Assembly (NCBI RefSeq): GCF_036373705.1
Contig: NC_089852.1
Span: 33,245,707 to 33,309,706 of the forward strand
Length of the DNA: 64,000 nt
Direction: 5' to 3'
Source of the DNA: Amia ocellicauda
Lineage: Eukaryota; Chordata; Actinopteri; Amiiformes; Amiidae
In this document: piece by piece, positions 21,154-31,997 of the stretch
How positions within the stretch are numbered: position 1 is the first letter of the stretch
Layout of the letters: every line of letters starts with the position of its first letter
Program-made: the position numbers and the translations under genes
The notes under the pieces: model-generated
What the model was told of the DNA's origin: nothing
Databases searched by the model: none
The model's input: only the letters and a program-made list of their open reading frames with translations

Positions 21154-22137
21154 TTATTCCTGGGTTATACTGGGAATTGTAATGGAAATTACTTTGGTTT
21201 TGCTGCCCTTCATAGTTTTCAGAATCTGATCTCTTATCTCCTTTGTTCGGACACCATAAACAATCGGGTGGAAACAGGAAGGGAAAATACCATACATCAC
21301 ACTCATCAGAACATGAACATCAGGAGTGACTGAATGCCTAAACCTGTATGCAAGGTAGGAACACAAGGCAAAGGTATATGAGACCACAAGGACTATCAAA
21401 TGAGTACTACAGGTGTGGATTGCTTTTTGGCGGGATCTTCCAGCTGCTGCCTTAAAGACAGCCGTAAATATCTTAAAATAAGAAAAGAATATAAACACAA
21501 GGTCTAGACCAGGAATGCAGAAAACCACAATTAAACCCATTATATTGTTCTTTGTTGTGTTTCCACAAGCCACGCCTACGAGAGCCATGTGTTCACAATA
21601 GCAGTGTTCAATTACGTTTGACAGACAAAAAGAAAGCGAGCCAGCGAGAATAACGATTAGTGAAATTAAAAGCCCACCTCTTATGAATGCAGCGACAGAC
21701 AGCTTATGAAATGTCACCATGTTAATATAGTCATTATACCTCAGTGGATTGCAAATGGCAATATACCGATCTAAAGCCATAATCAGAAGGATGGTGGATT
21801 CAAAACAACCAAGAAAATGGAAGAAAAACATTTGTACCAGGCAAGCTAAAAGCGTAATTTCATTCCAATCAAACAAAAAGTTAAATAACATCTTTGGGAT
21901 GAAAACAAATGGTAAAGTGAGGTCCACAACAGCTAAAGTACAAATTAATATATACATAGGCGAATGTAGGCTTCCTCCTGTTTTGATTGTGTAAATGATC
22001 ACTGAGTTTACAACTATAGACACAACAAACATTATAAAGAAAGGGATGGACATAAACCTCCTGTACTCGTAAAGTCCCGGGAATCCAATGAAAATGAAAT
22101 GAGTGTGAGAAATGTTTCCTGCTGGGTTTTCCTGCAT
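21154..22137 (-). CDS. olfactory receptor, class I (OR51/52-like), OR2
   Basis: A 327-residue seven-transmembrane odorant receptor. Seen motifs: NIS glycosylation site near residue 8, FPGLYEYRRF before TM1, HSPMYILICTLAVVDLTLPF in TM2, MALDRYIAICNPLRY after TM3, the EHCYCEHMALVGVACGN loop, KAIHTCSTHLIVL at TM6 (CST where the paralogs have CGT) and HPIVYGVR in TM7. The open frame extends 65 codons upstream, but that part crosses a predicted intron acceptor (exon edge 22174) and lacks OR features, so the ATG at 22137 is preferred. It lies in a duplicated block with OR3 and OR4, which it closely resembles. Confidence 0.95.
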   Translation of the reverse strand: MQENPAGNISHTHFIFIGFPGLYEYRRFMSIPFFIMFVVSIVVNSVIIYTIKTGGSLHSPMYILICTLAVVDLTLPFVFIPKMLFNFLFDWNEITLLACLVQMFFFHFLGCFESTILLIMALDRYIAICNPLRYNDYINMVTFHKLSVAAFIRGGLLISLIVILAGSLSFCLSNVIEHCYCEHMALVGVACGNTTKNNIMGLIVVFCIPGLDLVFIFFSYFKIFTAVFKAAAGRSRQKAIHTCSTHLIVLVVSYTFALCSYLAYRFRHSVTPDVHVLMSVMYGIFPSCFHPIVYGVRTKEIRDQILKTMKGSKTKVISITIPSITQE

Positions 22138-22533
22138 GTTGAATCCAGTGCTCCCAGGTTTCAGCGTACGTTCCCTGTGAAACAGAAAATGGAAGAACAG
22201 TGCGTATTTGATGCAAGTATGAGTCCATATATTTAATCTTACAACCATTTCATAATCAATATTGTAATGTCTCCTCAAATTTATTTCTGCCATTAAAAAT
22301 CTGAATTGTTGAATAGTCATTAGAAATTCCATAGCAATTAATGAACTGGAAAGGAAGAGTAATAGATTGCCTTCTGCACAGGATTATGTAGTTCTCCTAC
22401 ACACCAACCTATCAAACTTGTCTCCATTATCAAAACCTTTGTCTTAAGATTTAATACTCATTGAAACAGGTAAGAGTTAATAGATTATAGATTACAAAAA
22501 TGTCCTTTGGTGCTGCAAGGTGATAGCTCTCAC

Positions 22534-22670
22534 TGTATCTTGACTGGAAAGGCTCATTCACTCACATTAGTTCTTGCTGTGCTGTTGCCTGCACTGTCAG
22601 GAGTCGTCCTTAAATGCCTTTCCCTGTTCCCTGGAGCTGCAATGTTTGTGTTGATTTCTGCTTCTTAATG
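22534..22670 (-). promoter_or_regulatory. predicted OR2 promoter and non-coding first exon
   Basis: On the minus strand, TATA-like GGCATTTAAGG (about 22608-22618) precedes a donor GTGAGA whose intron starts at 22533. The acceptor TTTCTGTTTCACAG ends at 22175. The segment is shared with the other minus-strand ORs. Transcription start is inferred. Confidence 0.5.
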
Positions 22671-22825
22671 AATGACAAATTAGCTGGTACGTATGGTTAT
22701 ACTCACTTCATACCATATGCAAAGGAAGCCATGAGTCTGGAACATAAGCACCATAAATCACAAAAAATATATCCCATCACTGATTAGATTCACCATGTCA
22801 ATCATATATACACATTTAAATATCA

Positions 22826-23670
22826 TATCAAGCTCATCAGATCAGTAAGATGATTTCAGAGCACTGTACTATGTTGTAGCACCAATCTGTACATATTGAC
22901 AGATCAGAGGTTTACAAAGCTTAGGCATAAACAAAGTAAACATAGAAATATAAAAGGGTACACCCAAAATACACTGCTCAAAAAAATTAAGGGAACACTC
23001 CAACATCAGAAATCAATGTTAAGTGTTCCCTTAATTTTTTTGAGCAGTATATTAAATGTCAAAGTCATGACTATCAAAAATAAAGCCTCCAAATTGGACT
23101 AGCATACGATACAAACAAATAAAAAAAAAATCAAAATGGAAGATCCTTAGAGGTGAGGTGGAAATCTGTAGGTTGAGTGTTAATTTCTTGAACCAAGGAA
23201 TGACAATGCTCACGCTCCAAACCGCATAATCTTAAAACATGGATGAAATAGAGTAATGATATAAGGCCCTCAGATGCCTGATGGGATTGTAGAACTGCTG
23301 GTGGTGGTTGCCGATTGAATTTTTTATGGATTATACAGAGTAAATTGTACTCTTATTTGAGCTGTAAGCCAATATAGTTCCAGCAATGACTAGGAAATAT
23401 GAGTGTGACAGGCCATACCAGTCAAGAGTCTTACTGAAGCATTTTGAACAACTTAGTCCTGTCATATAGGGTCATTCCAATAATTAGATATGATGTCATT
23501 TTAATTAAGATTGGTAAGTTTCTGTCTTGTTCATTTTTAATGTATCAGGCTAAAAAGCTGGAAGTGGGATCTAGAAATCTTGTCAACGGGAAAGAAACAC
23601 TGGACAACGTTAAAGTATTTTGACAGTTGGCTAAACAGAGGCAAATACTGCACAGTTGTTTTCACGTTTT
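22826..23670. repeat. OR-block flanking segment alpha, copy 2
   Basis: The most complete copy of the alpha segment, interrupted by a 78-bp MITE at 22972-23049. The stretch around 22940-22970 is the paralogous empty site for the Polinton that lies at 26483-44213. Confidence 0.75.
22972..23049. mobile_element. minimal Tc1-type MITE (78 bp)
   Basis: Two arms of about 27 bases (ACTGCTCAAAAAAATTAAGG and its inverse) surround some 20 bases, with TA on each side. Neither of the other two alpha copies carries it, so it inserted after duplication. It has no coding capacity and must depend on a Tc1-like transposase. Confidence 0.8.
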
Positions 23671-23679
23671 CAAATTAAA

Positions 23680-24250
23680 ACACAAAGTTAATAAAAGTCT
23701 TGCCTAAAACTCTATTTCCATTTAAAACAACATAAATAATAATAAGATCATTCTAATGAATATGGATAATAAAAGGCCTTTTCCCTACAGTTACTAAGAT
23801 CGCCTGTGTGTTTGTCTGTAAGCCTATGTGTGAGTGTGGGGGTAACGTTCCCATATCAAATCATTTTTTGTCTCAGCTTTCCTTTGTTCTTTAACACCAG
23901 TGCACCTACGGCAGAGAGTCCTGAAGGCATTATTAGTGAGATGTGCTCTGTCCCTTCCAATACAGCTATTACTGGACTCTGGCTCTTGCTAATTAGAAAT
24001 GGGATACAGTTTTACAATAGCAGGGCTTATGGGACATAGGATTGATACGCTTAGCTGCAACATGTATTATTTAGTTATCCTTATCTTAAGTACACTTAAT
24101 ATGATACAAATAAATAATACAGGCATTTCTATATACACATACATATACACATTATTTATTATATATCTAATCAAACAAGCAGATTTAATCCACAATTTTA
24201 TGTATATATTGTGTTTTCGTCAGGCCTCTACTCTAACAGGCCTCAACAAG
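23680..24250. repeat. OR-block flanking segment beta, copy 2
   Basis: Colinear with 15430-16095 and 48930-49345. Here it runs directly into segment gamma through GTTTTCGTCAGGCCTC, whereas the copy at 48930 is followed by a 1.9-kb insertion. No gene. Confidence 0.75.
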
Positions 24251-24264
24251 TGAGGTTAATTGGT

Positions 24265-24400
24265 TTAAATGCATTTAACTGAGACGTCAGTGGAAGGTAT
24301 CTGAGGATTTTAAATATATGCACTGTTGCCTTTTCCAATTCATGTTCAGGCTTGTCAAGAGAAATGTGGAGCCCCAAACCATCAGGAGCATCAACACTAA
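24265..24400. repeat. OR-block flanking segment gamma, copy 2
   Basis: Matches 19030-19165 and 51228-51365. It lies about 190 bases beyond the stop codon of OR3. No gene. Confidence 0.65.
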
Positions 24401-24586
24401 GGAAATTTCAAAACATAAACTATAAACTATATAATTAAAGGTAATCCTGCTACAATATGTTTTTTTATTATTATTACAAACAAATTAAAACTCAGTTCAA
24501 TACAAATACAAAGAAAAAAAAAACATTATATAATGATTCCTTTTTGATTAACACAATTACAATAATCTTATTTTATTGATAATTCA

Positions 24587-25567
24587 TTACTGGGTTATAC
24601 TGGGTATTGTCATAGAAATTACTTTGGTTTTGCTGCCTTTCACAGTTTTCAGAATCTGATCTCTTATCTCCTTTGTTCGGACACCATAAACAACTGGGTG
24701 GAAACAGGAAGGGAAAATACCATACATCACACTCATCAGAACGTGAACATCAGGAGTGACTGAATGCCTAAACCTGTATACAAGGAAGGAACACAAGGCA
24801 AAGGTATATGAGACCACAATGACTATCAAATGAGTACCACAGGTGTGGATTGCTTTTTGGCGAGATTTTCCTGCTGCTGCCTTAAAGACGGCCGAGAAAA
24901 TCTTACAGTAGGAAAAGAAGATAAACAAAAGGTCCAGACCTGGAATGAAAAAAATTACGAGCAGACCAACAATGCTATTCTTGGCTGTGTTTCCACAAGC
25001 CAAAACTACCAGGGCCATGTGTTCACAAAAACAGTGTTCGATAACATTTGACAAGCAAAAGAAAAGGCTACCAGCGAGGATGACAATTAAAGAAATTAAA
25101 AAGGTAACTCTTATGAGTGCAGCGACAAACATCTTATGGAAAGTCGTCATGTTAATGTAGTCATTGTATCTGAGTGGATTACATATGGCAACATATCGAT
25201 CTAAAGCCATAATCAGTAGGATGGTGGATTCAAAAGAGCTAAAAAAATGAAAGAAAAACATTTGTACCAGGCAGCCTTTAAGCGAAATTTCATTCCAATC
25301 AAACAAGAAGCTTAATAGCATTTTTGGGATGAAAACGAATGGTAAAGTCATATCCACAATGGCTAAAGCACAAATCAAAATATACATAGGCGAATGTAGG
25401 CTTGCTCCTGTTCTGATTGTATAAATGATCACGGAGTTTCCAACTATAGCCACAACAAACATGATAAAGAAAGGGATGGACAGAATCCTCCTGTACTCGT
25501 AAAGTGCTGGGAATCCAATGAAAATGAAATCTGTGAGAGAAATGTTTCCTGCTGGGTTTTCCTGCAT
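24587..25567 (-). CDS. olfactory receptor, class I (OR51/52-like), OR3
   Basis: A 326-residue odorant GPCR. Motifs: NIS site near residue 8, FPALYEYRRILSIPFF, HSPMYILICALAIVD in TM2, LKGCLVQMFF with the TM3 cysteine, MALDRYVAICNPLRY, EHCFCEHMALVVLACGN, KAIHTCGTHLIVI and HPVVYGVR. The upstream open extension of 97 codons is rejected because a splice acceptor (exon edge 25604) separates it from the coding exon. It is most similar to OR4 (51558) and shares the K-T-K-V-I-S tail with OR2. Expression presumably starts from the conserved upstream segment near 26000. Confidence 0.95.
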   Translation of the reverse strand: MQENPAGNISLTDFIFIGFPALYEYRRILSIPFFIMFVVAIVGNSVIIYTIRTGASLHSPMYILICALAIVDMTLPFVFIPKMLLSFLFDWNEISLKGCLVQMFFFHFFSSFESTILLIMALDRYVAICNPLRYNDYINMTTFHKMFVAALIRVTFLISLIVILAGSLFFCLSNVIEHCFCEHMALVVLACGNTAKNSIVGLLVIFFIPGLDLLFIFFSYCKIFSAVFKAAAGKSRQKAIHTCGTHLIVIVVSYTFALCSFLVYRFRHSVTPDVHVLMSVMYGIFPSCFHPVVYGVRTKEIRDQILKTVKGSKTKVISMTIPSITQ

Positions 25568-25985
25568 GTTGAATCCAGTGCTCCCACGTTTCAGCGGATG
25601 TTCCCTGTGAAACGAAAAATGGAAGAACAGTGTGTATTTGATACAAGTATGAGTCCATATATTTAATCTTACAACTGTTTCATAATCAATATCGTAATGT
25701 CCCCTCAAATTTATTTCTGCCATTAAACATCTGAATTGTTGAATGGTCATTCGGAATTCCATAGCAATTAATGAACTGTTTTCAACAGCTGAAAAGGAAG
25801 AGTAATAGATTGCCTTCTGCACAGGATTATGTAGTTCTCCTACACACCAACCTATCAAAATTCTCCATTAAGTCTCCATTATCAAAACCTTTGTCTTAAG
25901 ATTTAATACTCATTGAAACAGGTAAGAGTTAATAGATTATAGATTACAAAAATGTCCTTCGGTGCTGCAAGGTGATAGCTCTCAC

Positions 25986-26110
25986 TGTATCTTGACTGGA
26001 AAGGCTCATTCACTCACATTAGTTCTTGCCGTGCTGTTGCCTGCACTGTCAGGAGTCGTCCTTAAATGCCTTTCCCTGTTCCCTGGAGCTGTAATGTTTG
26101 TGTTGATTTC
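25986..26110 (-). promoter_or_regulatory. predicted OR3 promoter and non-coding first exon
   Basis: Minus-strand TATA-like GGCATTTAAGG (26061-26070 region) and donor GTGAGA (intron from 25985 to 25605). Almost identical to the OR2 segment. Confidence 0.5.
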
Positions 26111-26354
26111 TGCTTCTTAATGAATGACAAACTGGTACGTATGGTTATACTCACTTCATACCATATGCAAAGGAAGCCATGAGTCTGGAACATAAGCACC
26201 ATCTATCCTGTTTGCACTGTTTTTGCTGATGTCAGATGGGGTGCCCCACAAAGCTGACATCATCATTATCAGGGGTTACTTGGGGAAAATAATGTTTAAA
26301 TTCACACAAAAAATATCACTGATTAGATTCATCATATCAAATGTATTAGACCTA

Positions 26355-26482
26355 TTTTTAAATATCATATCAAGCTCATTAGATCACTAGGATGATTTCA
26401 GAGCACCATATATTGTTGTAAGCACCAATCTGTACATATCAACACATCTGAGGCATAAGCAATGCAAACAGAAATATAAATT
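26355..26482. repeat. OR-block flanking segment alpha, copy 3, left part
   Basis: Alpha sequence running up to the Polinton insertion point and continuing at 44214. The last six bases (26477-26482, TAAATT) are the left target duplication. Confidence 0.75.
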
Positions 26483-26752
26483 AGTAGTTATATAGGGCAT
26501 ACATTAAGGGGTGTTGAGGGGGATTTGACCTTTTGACCTTGAACTTGAGTTGAACTCGAGGGCCCCTTCCTAGGGGGCGTGTCCCGAGTCACTGGATAAT
26601 GACATGGCACTGACATTGTAATATTTGTGGGTGGAGCTGACAGGGCCCCGAAGGAATGTACAGGGGGTGGGGGTACTTCAACTGTTTTTCAAACCCTCCA
26701 AAAGATTTGTATTTAAGCCAGACTGATTCTGTAGTAAAATAGCTCCTTTTCC
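26483..26752 (+). repeat. left terminal inverted repeat of the Polinton
   Basis: Inverse of 43921-44213 with few mismatches; the left copy lacks a stretch of about 30 bases present on the right near 44068-44100 (GGGCGGAGTTGACAGGGCAC type repeat). It contains the TATA-like TATTTAAG at 26710-26717. Confidence 0.9.
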
Positions 26753-26985
26753 TTATGCTAGTGAAGTTTCAAAAGAGCTCTATTTAAGCCCTCCCGATTA
26801 TTTAGTAAAATAGCTATTTTTCCCTACACGAGTGAAGCTCTAAAAGAGTTCAATTAAAGCCCTCCTGATTATTTAGTAACATAGATATTTTTACCTACGC
26901 TAGTAAAGCCCCAAAATAGTTATATTTATGCCCTCCAGATTCTTTAGTAACATCGATATTTTTACCTAAGCGAGATCCACGAGGC
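26700..26985 (+). repeat. 71-bp tandem repeat, four units, with TATA-like boxes
   Basis: Equivalent positions ATTTAAGCC, ATTTAAGCC, ATTAAAGCC and ATTTATGCC occur at 26711, 26782, 26853 and 26924, exactly 71 bases apart. Units share GATTATTTAGTAA and TATTTTTACCTA phrases. The first unit overlaps the TIR; the right TIR has only one unit, which lies upstream of the gene at 43534-43887. A promoter or enhancer role is inference. Confidence 0.8.
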
Positions 26986-27560
26986 TGTCTCTTCAACAGG
27001 GCCAAAGGGGTTACCTCTTTCAAATGGACATGGTCTGGAATTTTTTGAGCTAGAGGGGGGTGGCAAGGAGATGTCTACATCTTTTTGTAACCTCGGGTCG
27101 GTGAAGAATTAGTATATTTGGGGGCGGAGTTGACAGGGCACTGAAGAAGAAATAGCGTATCAGGTTAGAGTTTGGTTTGAAGAATTAGTTTATTTGTTTA
27201 TAAAGAAAAGAAAGAAAGAATGAATGAATGAAATAAAAGATAAACTGTATTAAATAAGTAATTTCTTCACACTGTGCTACTTAGTAATAATGAGAAATGT
27301 CTAGAGATCTCGATTGTGTTAGAAGCTGTCTTCTCACCAAGAGATGGTATAAAACATACATGCCCAGATACCCTGAACATAGATGAAATTAAAAGAAATG
27401 GAAAGATCAATAAATATATAATCTAATATAAAACAATATAATCTAATATATAACAATATAATCTATTACTACTACACAATACAATACATTTCCAGAGTTA
27501 CAGACAATATCAGACACCTTATTTAAAGAAAAAGTTAATGTAAAGCTTGAATAAATACAA

Positions 27561-27595
<35 letters not shown>

Positions 27596-28198
27596 TGTGT
27601 GTTTACATATATACTGAGTGTTGGCTGGAGCGCTTATCTCAAGGCCTCAGATTCTGATGAGAACGAGCTGTTCTCTAGTCACTTAAAAAAAAAAAGTTTA
27701 ACTTAACACAATAATGTAATAAAGAATTCTATCCGAAACGGTGTTGGAAACCTGTAATTATAAGGCTATCAACATATAATCATTAATCTTAACCATTAGG
27801 AGGTATGAAGATATAAAAAACATGATATCAATTTAATGAATGATGGTTACTGCAAAACATTTAGGAATCAGGAGATACATACAGCCACTATGTGTTAAAA
27901 GATAACACGTGTGGTAGTGGTGGGGGGTTGCAACATCAATCACACGTGGAGAGAGAGAGATAGAGAACCCACTTAATAAACCCCCCTTGTCTAAAGGGGT
28001 ATTTTGGTTCTAAAATGTAATAAAATATAAGAAGAGATGTATAGAAACCTATAGAAAAGCCAATTTTATTTAATTAGTTTTAAAACGTGTGTATTTAATG
28101 TTGATATCATAATGGCTAGGGTCAACTGATTATATAACTATATTCTTTACATAGTTTTAAACAAGGGCATATAAAATGTGTAAATTCCCATATATATA
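26986..28198. other. Polinton left arm, no gene recognised
   Basis: No supported gene. The phrase GGGGGCGGAGTTGACAGGGCAC near 27120-27142 repeats TIR sequence. A (GT)n microsatellite lies at 27563-27602. In other Polintons such an arm can carry genes; if any were here they are no longer readable. Confidence 0.4.
27563..27602. repeat. (GT)n microsatellite
   Basis: About 19 GT units with one CT interruption. Confidence 0.95.
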
Positions 28199-29786
28199 CA
28201 GTGGGGGAAAAAAGTATTTGATCCCCTGCTGATTTTGTAAGTTTGCCAATTGACAAAGAAATGATCAGTCTATAATTTTAATGGTAGGTGTATTTTAGCA
28301 GTGAGAGACAGAATGACAACAACAAAATCCAGAAAAACGCATTTCAAAAAAGTTATAAATTGATTTGCATGTTAATGAGGGAAATAAGTATTTGACCCCT
28401 TCGACTTAGTACTTGGTGGCAAAACCCTTGTTGGCAATCACAGAGGTCAGACGTTTCTTGTAGTTGGCCACCAGGTTTGCACACATCTCAGGAGGGATTT
28501 TGTCCCACTCCTCTTTGCAGATCCTCTCCAAGTCATTCAGGTTTCGAGGCTGACGTTTGGCAACTCGAACCTTCAGCTAACTGCACAGATTTTCTATGGG
28601 ATTAAGGTCTGGAGACTGGCTAGGCCACTCCAGGACCTTAACGTGCTTCTTCTTGAGCCACTCCTTTGTTGCCTTGGCTGTGTGTTTTGGGTCATCGTCA
28701 TGCTGGAATACCCATCCACGACCCATTTTCAATGCCCTGGCTGAGGGAAGGAGGTTCTCACCCAAGATTTGAAGGTACATGGCCCAGTCCATCGTCCCTT
28801 TGATGCGGTGCAGTTGTCCTGTCCCCTTAGCAGAAAAACACCCCCAAAGCATAATGTTTCCACCTCCATGTTTGGCGGTGGGGATGGTGTTCTTGGGGTC
28901 ATTCCTCCTCCTCCAAACACAGCGAGTTGATTGATGCCAAAGAGCTTGATTTTGGTCTCATCTGACCACAAACACTTTCTCCCAGTTCTCCTCTGAATCA
29001 TTCAGATGTTCATTGGCAAACTTCAGATGGGCCTGTACATGTGCTTTCTTGAGCAGGGGGACCTTGCAGGCGCTGCAGGATTTCAGTCCTTCACGGCATA
29101 GTGTGTTACCAATTGTTTTCTTGGTGACTATGGTCCCAAGTGCCTTGAGATCATTAACAAGATCCTCCCGTGTAGTTCTGGGCTGATTCCTCACCGTTCT
29201 CATGATCATTGAAACTCCACGAGGTGAGATCATGCATGGAGCCCCAGACCGAGGAAGACTGACAGTTATTTTGTGTTTCTTCCATTTGCGAATAATCGCA
29301 CCAACTGTTGTCACCTTCTCACCAAGCTGCTAGGCGATGGTCATGTAGCCCATTCCAGCCTTGTGTAGGTCTACAATCTTGTCCCTGACATACTTGGACA
29401 GCTCCTTGGTCTTGGCCATGGTGGAGAGTTTGGAATCTGATTGATTGATTGCTTCTGTGGACAGGTGTCTTTTATACAGGTAACGAACTGAGATTAGGAG
29501 CACTCCCTTTAAGAGAGTGCTCCTAATCTCAGCTCGTTACCTGTATAAAAGAGACCTGGGAGCCAGAAATCTTACTGATTGATAGGGGATCAAATACTTA
29601 TTTCCCTCATTAACATGCAAATCAATGTATAACTTTTTTGAAATGCGTTTTTCTGGATTTGTTTGTTGTTATTCTGTCTCTCACTGTTAAAATACACCTA
29701 CCATTAAAATGATAGACTGATCATTTCTTTGTCAGTGGGCAAATGTACAAAATCAGCAGGGGATCAAATACTTTTTTCCCTCACTG
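28199..29786 (-). mobile_element. Tc1-like element, family A, complete but defective
   Basis: Ends CAGTGGGGGAAAAAAGTATT and the inverse, TA on both sides, 1588 bp. The terminal repeats are about 190-200 bases long. It carries the same internal hairpin (29466-29510 with 29512-29553) before the transposase start as the copy at 2896. It inserted into the Polinton left arm. Confidence 0.93.
28406..29419 (-). pseudogene. Tc1 transposase, frameshifted
   Basis: The start ATG is at 29419 in the context CCATGGCCAAG. An early stop replaces a codon near 29330 (CTAGGCGATGG region), a frame change occurs near 28965, and another stop lies near 28575. All three catalytic regions can still be found: [28 protein letters not shown] and [10 protein letters not shown]. 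The C-terminal end with GFATKY-type sequence is at 28406-28440. Not functional. Confidence 0.88.
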
Positions 29787-29799
29787 TATATATGTCTAA

Positions 29800-29835
<36 letters not shown>

Positions 29836-29945
29836 CAAAATAAATGGAATGACCTACAGAAAACTTTATTATACATAGGTCAACAACAAGCGTTTTACAT
29901 GATCTACAGCATACGATAGATGCGTGTAATTTACATTTACAGATA
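29787..29945. other. Polinton left arm between Tc1 and solo LTR
   Basis: Contains a (TA)n run (29808-29834) and then unassigned sequence. The last four bases (GATA, 29942-29945) are the left target duplication of the solo LTR. Confidence 0.6.
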
Positions 29946-31750
29946 TGTAGCGTAAGGTACACTTATAAATTTCAATTAAAGAAGTGAATTTATAGTATCA
30001 CCTTATCACGAATCCTGGAATCTTGTAGAACTCAATTTCTGTAATAATTGGACGCAGACACCAATTCCAAAGATATAAATTGTCAAATTTATTCAAAACA
30101 AAGACTAAATGTAGCACTACACTAATTATACAAAAGGGAAAAACTAATTAAAAGACAAATCACTTCCGTGACCAAATCAAAGACCATGGGATCGCATATG
30201 ATAACACAAATCGTTAAACAAAAAAGGTTATAAACACATTGACTACAATACCGGTTAGTAAGACGATGGTGAGTCTCTCGTTAGTATTATTAGTCAGACA
30301 TTAAATAACTACGCAGGTTAGTATTTATGTCAGGTAACTTCTCGTTATATATATATCAGTCTCATTCACGTTTTGGTGCCGAGAAAGATCCTATCATTAC
30401 TTGTTACCACAATTTCCCTTAACTGATTATTATTCAATGATTAAGGATAGGCAGGGCCACCAATAATCTAATGTCTATTAACTTGTGTCAATTTCAGACT
30501 AAACAGTTAAACAGGAATGAGAAGATATTTCTCGGCGTTGACAGATTTTATTTCTAAAATTATCAACAAAACAGTTTAATGCAACACACATTTATATTTA
30601 AGAAAACTAAATTATATTACACATTCTAGAGTTATGAATCACAGATTAATATTTCTAATTGATTTCTCAAATGTCATGAATCATGAACTCCAAACTGTTA
30701 AACTTATCTGAACTTCGTCGCAGAGAGGCCTCTCTGTCTTCAGGCTCACATAACAGCACACGGCACGAGGTCCGTGTGGTTTGGAACAAAGGCAGTCCGG
30801 TTCGGCTTTGTCCAAGAACTTCCACTCAGTCGATGCACCTGGAAGTTGGGGTTTCGCGAAAGTAGAGTCGTTTCCAAACAGATTTTCCACTGGTTTGAAG
30901 GCTCCAAGGTTGTGCACAAAATCTTCTTGGCAAGCAGGGTTCCACCGTAGTTACTTGAAGACAAAGTCTTTGAGGAAAGCAGGGCCCTGTTTGTTCCAAG
31001 GGTCAAGTTTCTTAAGACTCAAATAGCTATTTAAATGACTGACACTTTCGTATACAGTCGACTTAGTCAATTGTCCAGCTGTAAAACTCCACTGATCAGG
31101 TGGGCACAGGTGGGCAGCGCAGTCTGTAAAGTTCTTTATTTAATAAAGTCCTTTAAAAGAATTCTTCGTACGGCTCAATCTCCTTCTCCCAGTTTAACTC
31201 TTCTGTTGCCGGCAAAGACTTGGTTGGTTTCTGGTTCCGGTTCTGGCAACAGAGCTACAGGTTGAGCTGTGGCAGTGAGTTACTGGTTCACGTGAGAGAG
31301 AGCGAGAGAAAGACCGTCCGATTTCCTTATAGTCTGTCAGATCAATAGGTGATTGGTTCCTGAGTTCTTGAGATTGGATTTCGGTTTCAGCCCCCAGTGT
31401 CCTATTGGAGGGGAGCTTGATTTATGACTGATGTCAATCCATGCCATCTTTTGGAAATGCCGGTTGGCCTGGGTTCATAGCTCTATGTCGGGATTTCGGC
31501 TCTCGTCCACTTCAAAGAGTTTTTATCACCTACAGGCCCCTTTCTCCAGACATCTCATAGCAGAATTCTAAACTATTTGGCCTCTTCTCGGTGCCATCCT
31601 CCCCAAAACTGTCACTTTGATGCAAACCAGTTCCAAGCTGATGAGTTAAGGAAATCTGATAACTTTGGGGGGGAGAGGTCTTCTTTAGATCAGTGCTTCA
31701 GCTCAGAGCCCAACATGCTCTTCTCAAAATACACCCAACATAACGCTACA
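29946..31750 (-). mobile_element. solo LTR of an endogenous retroelement, 1.8 kb
   Basis: The interval starts TGTAGCGT and ends ACGCTACA, an inverted terminal TG...CA pair of eight bases, and is flanked by GATA on both sides (29942-29945, 31751-31754). That four-base duplication fits LTR retroelement integration. On the minus strand there is a TATAAGG near 31330 and an AATAAA near 30095, so transcription would run from 31750 towards 29946. There is no internal coding region, so it is a solo LTR left by recombination. Short open frames inside (30681-31265) have no recognisable motif. Family unknown. Confidence 0.75.
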
Positions 31751-31754
31751 GATA

Positions 31755-31997
31755 TTAAGGTTAAATAAAAACTAATAAGCCTGATATTTTCATGAACAAA
31801 CTTAGATGACTTATCCTCGAGCGCAACCCTACGGATTGTCAAAAAAATGTTCAAGCTCGTGAATGGAAAGGTTGCGGGAATTACGACGGTCATCACGTGC
31901 GTACACGCGCACAGCGCGGTGTTTAAATGCGGGGCCGCGGTGGAGATTAAGTCCATTTGGTCATACACGCTGTATCACCACACAAAGAGCTATCAAC
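31755..31997. other. Polinton segment open on both strands, function unclear
   Basis: A plus-strand frame (ATG at 31847, open from 31796 to 32041) and a minus-strand frame (ATG near 31956, running into the solo LTR) overlap fully. Neither has a recognised domain. A TTTAAAT at 31922 lies 75 bases before the ATG of the spliced gene and could be its TATA-like element. At most one of the two frames is likely to be real; the solo LTR would have truncated the minus one. Confidence 0.3.

Noticed and set aside
21154-25858. N-terminal extensions of 65 and 97 residues on OR2 and OR3 (and 52 on OR4)
   Set aside because: The extra codons lie upstream of a clean splice acceptor, vary in length between paralogs and do not resemble OR sequence. 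The ATG that gives the conserved MQENP start is preferred.
26700-26985. CRISPR-like repeat array
   Set aside because: Units are contiguous 71-bp tandem repeats without unique spacers, in a eukaryotic transposon end.
30681-31265. Overlapping 60-86 residue frames on both strands
   Set aside because: They lie inside the solo LTR, overlap each other on opposite strands and have no recognisable motif.
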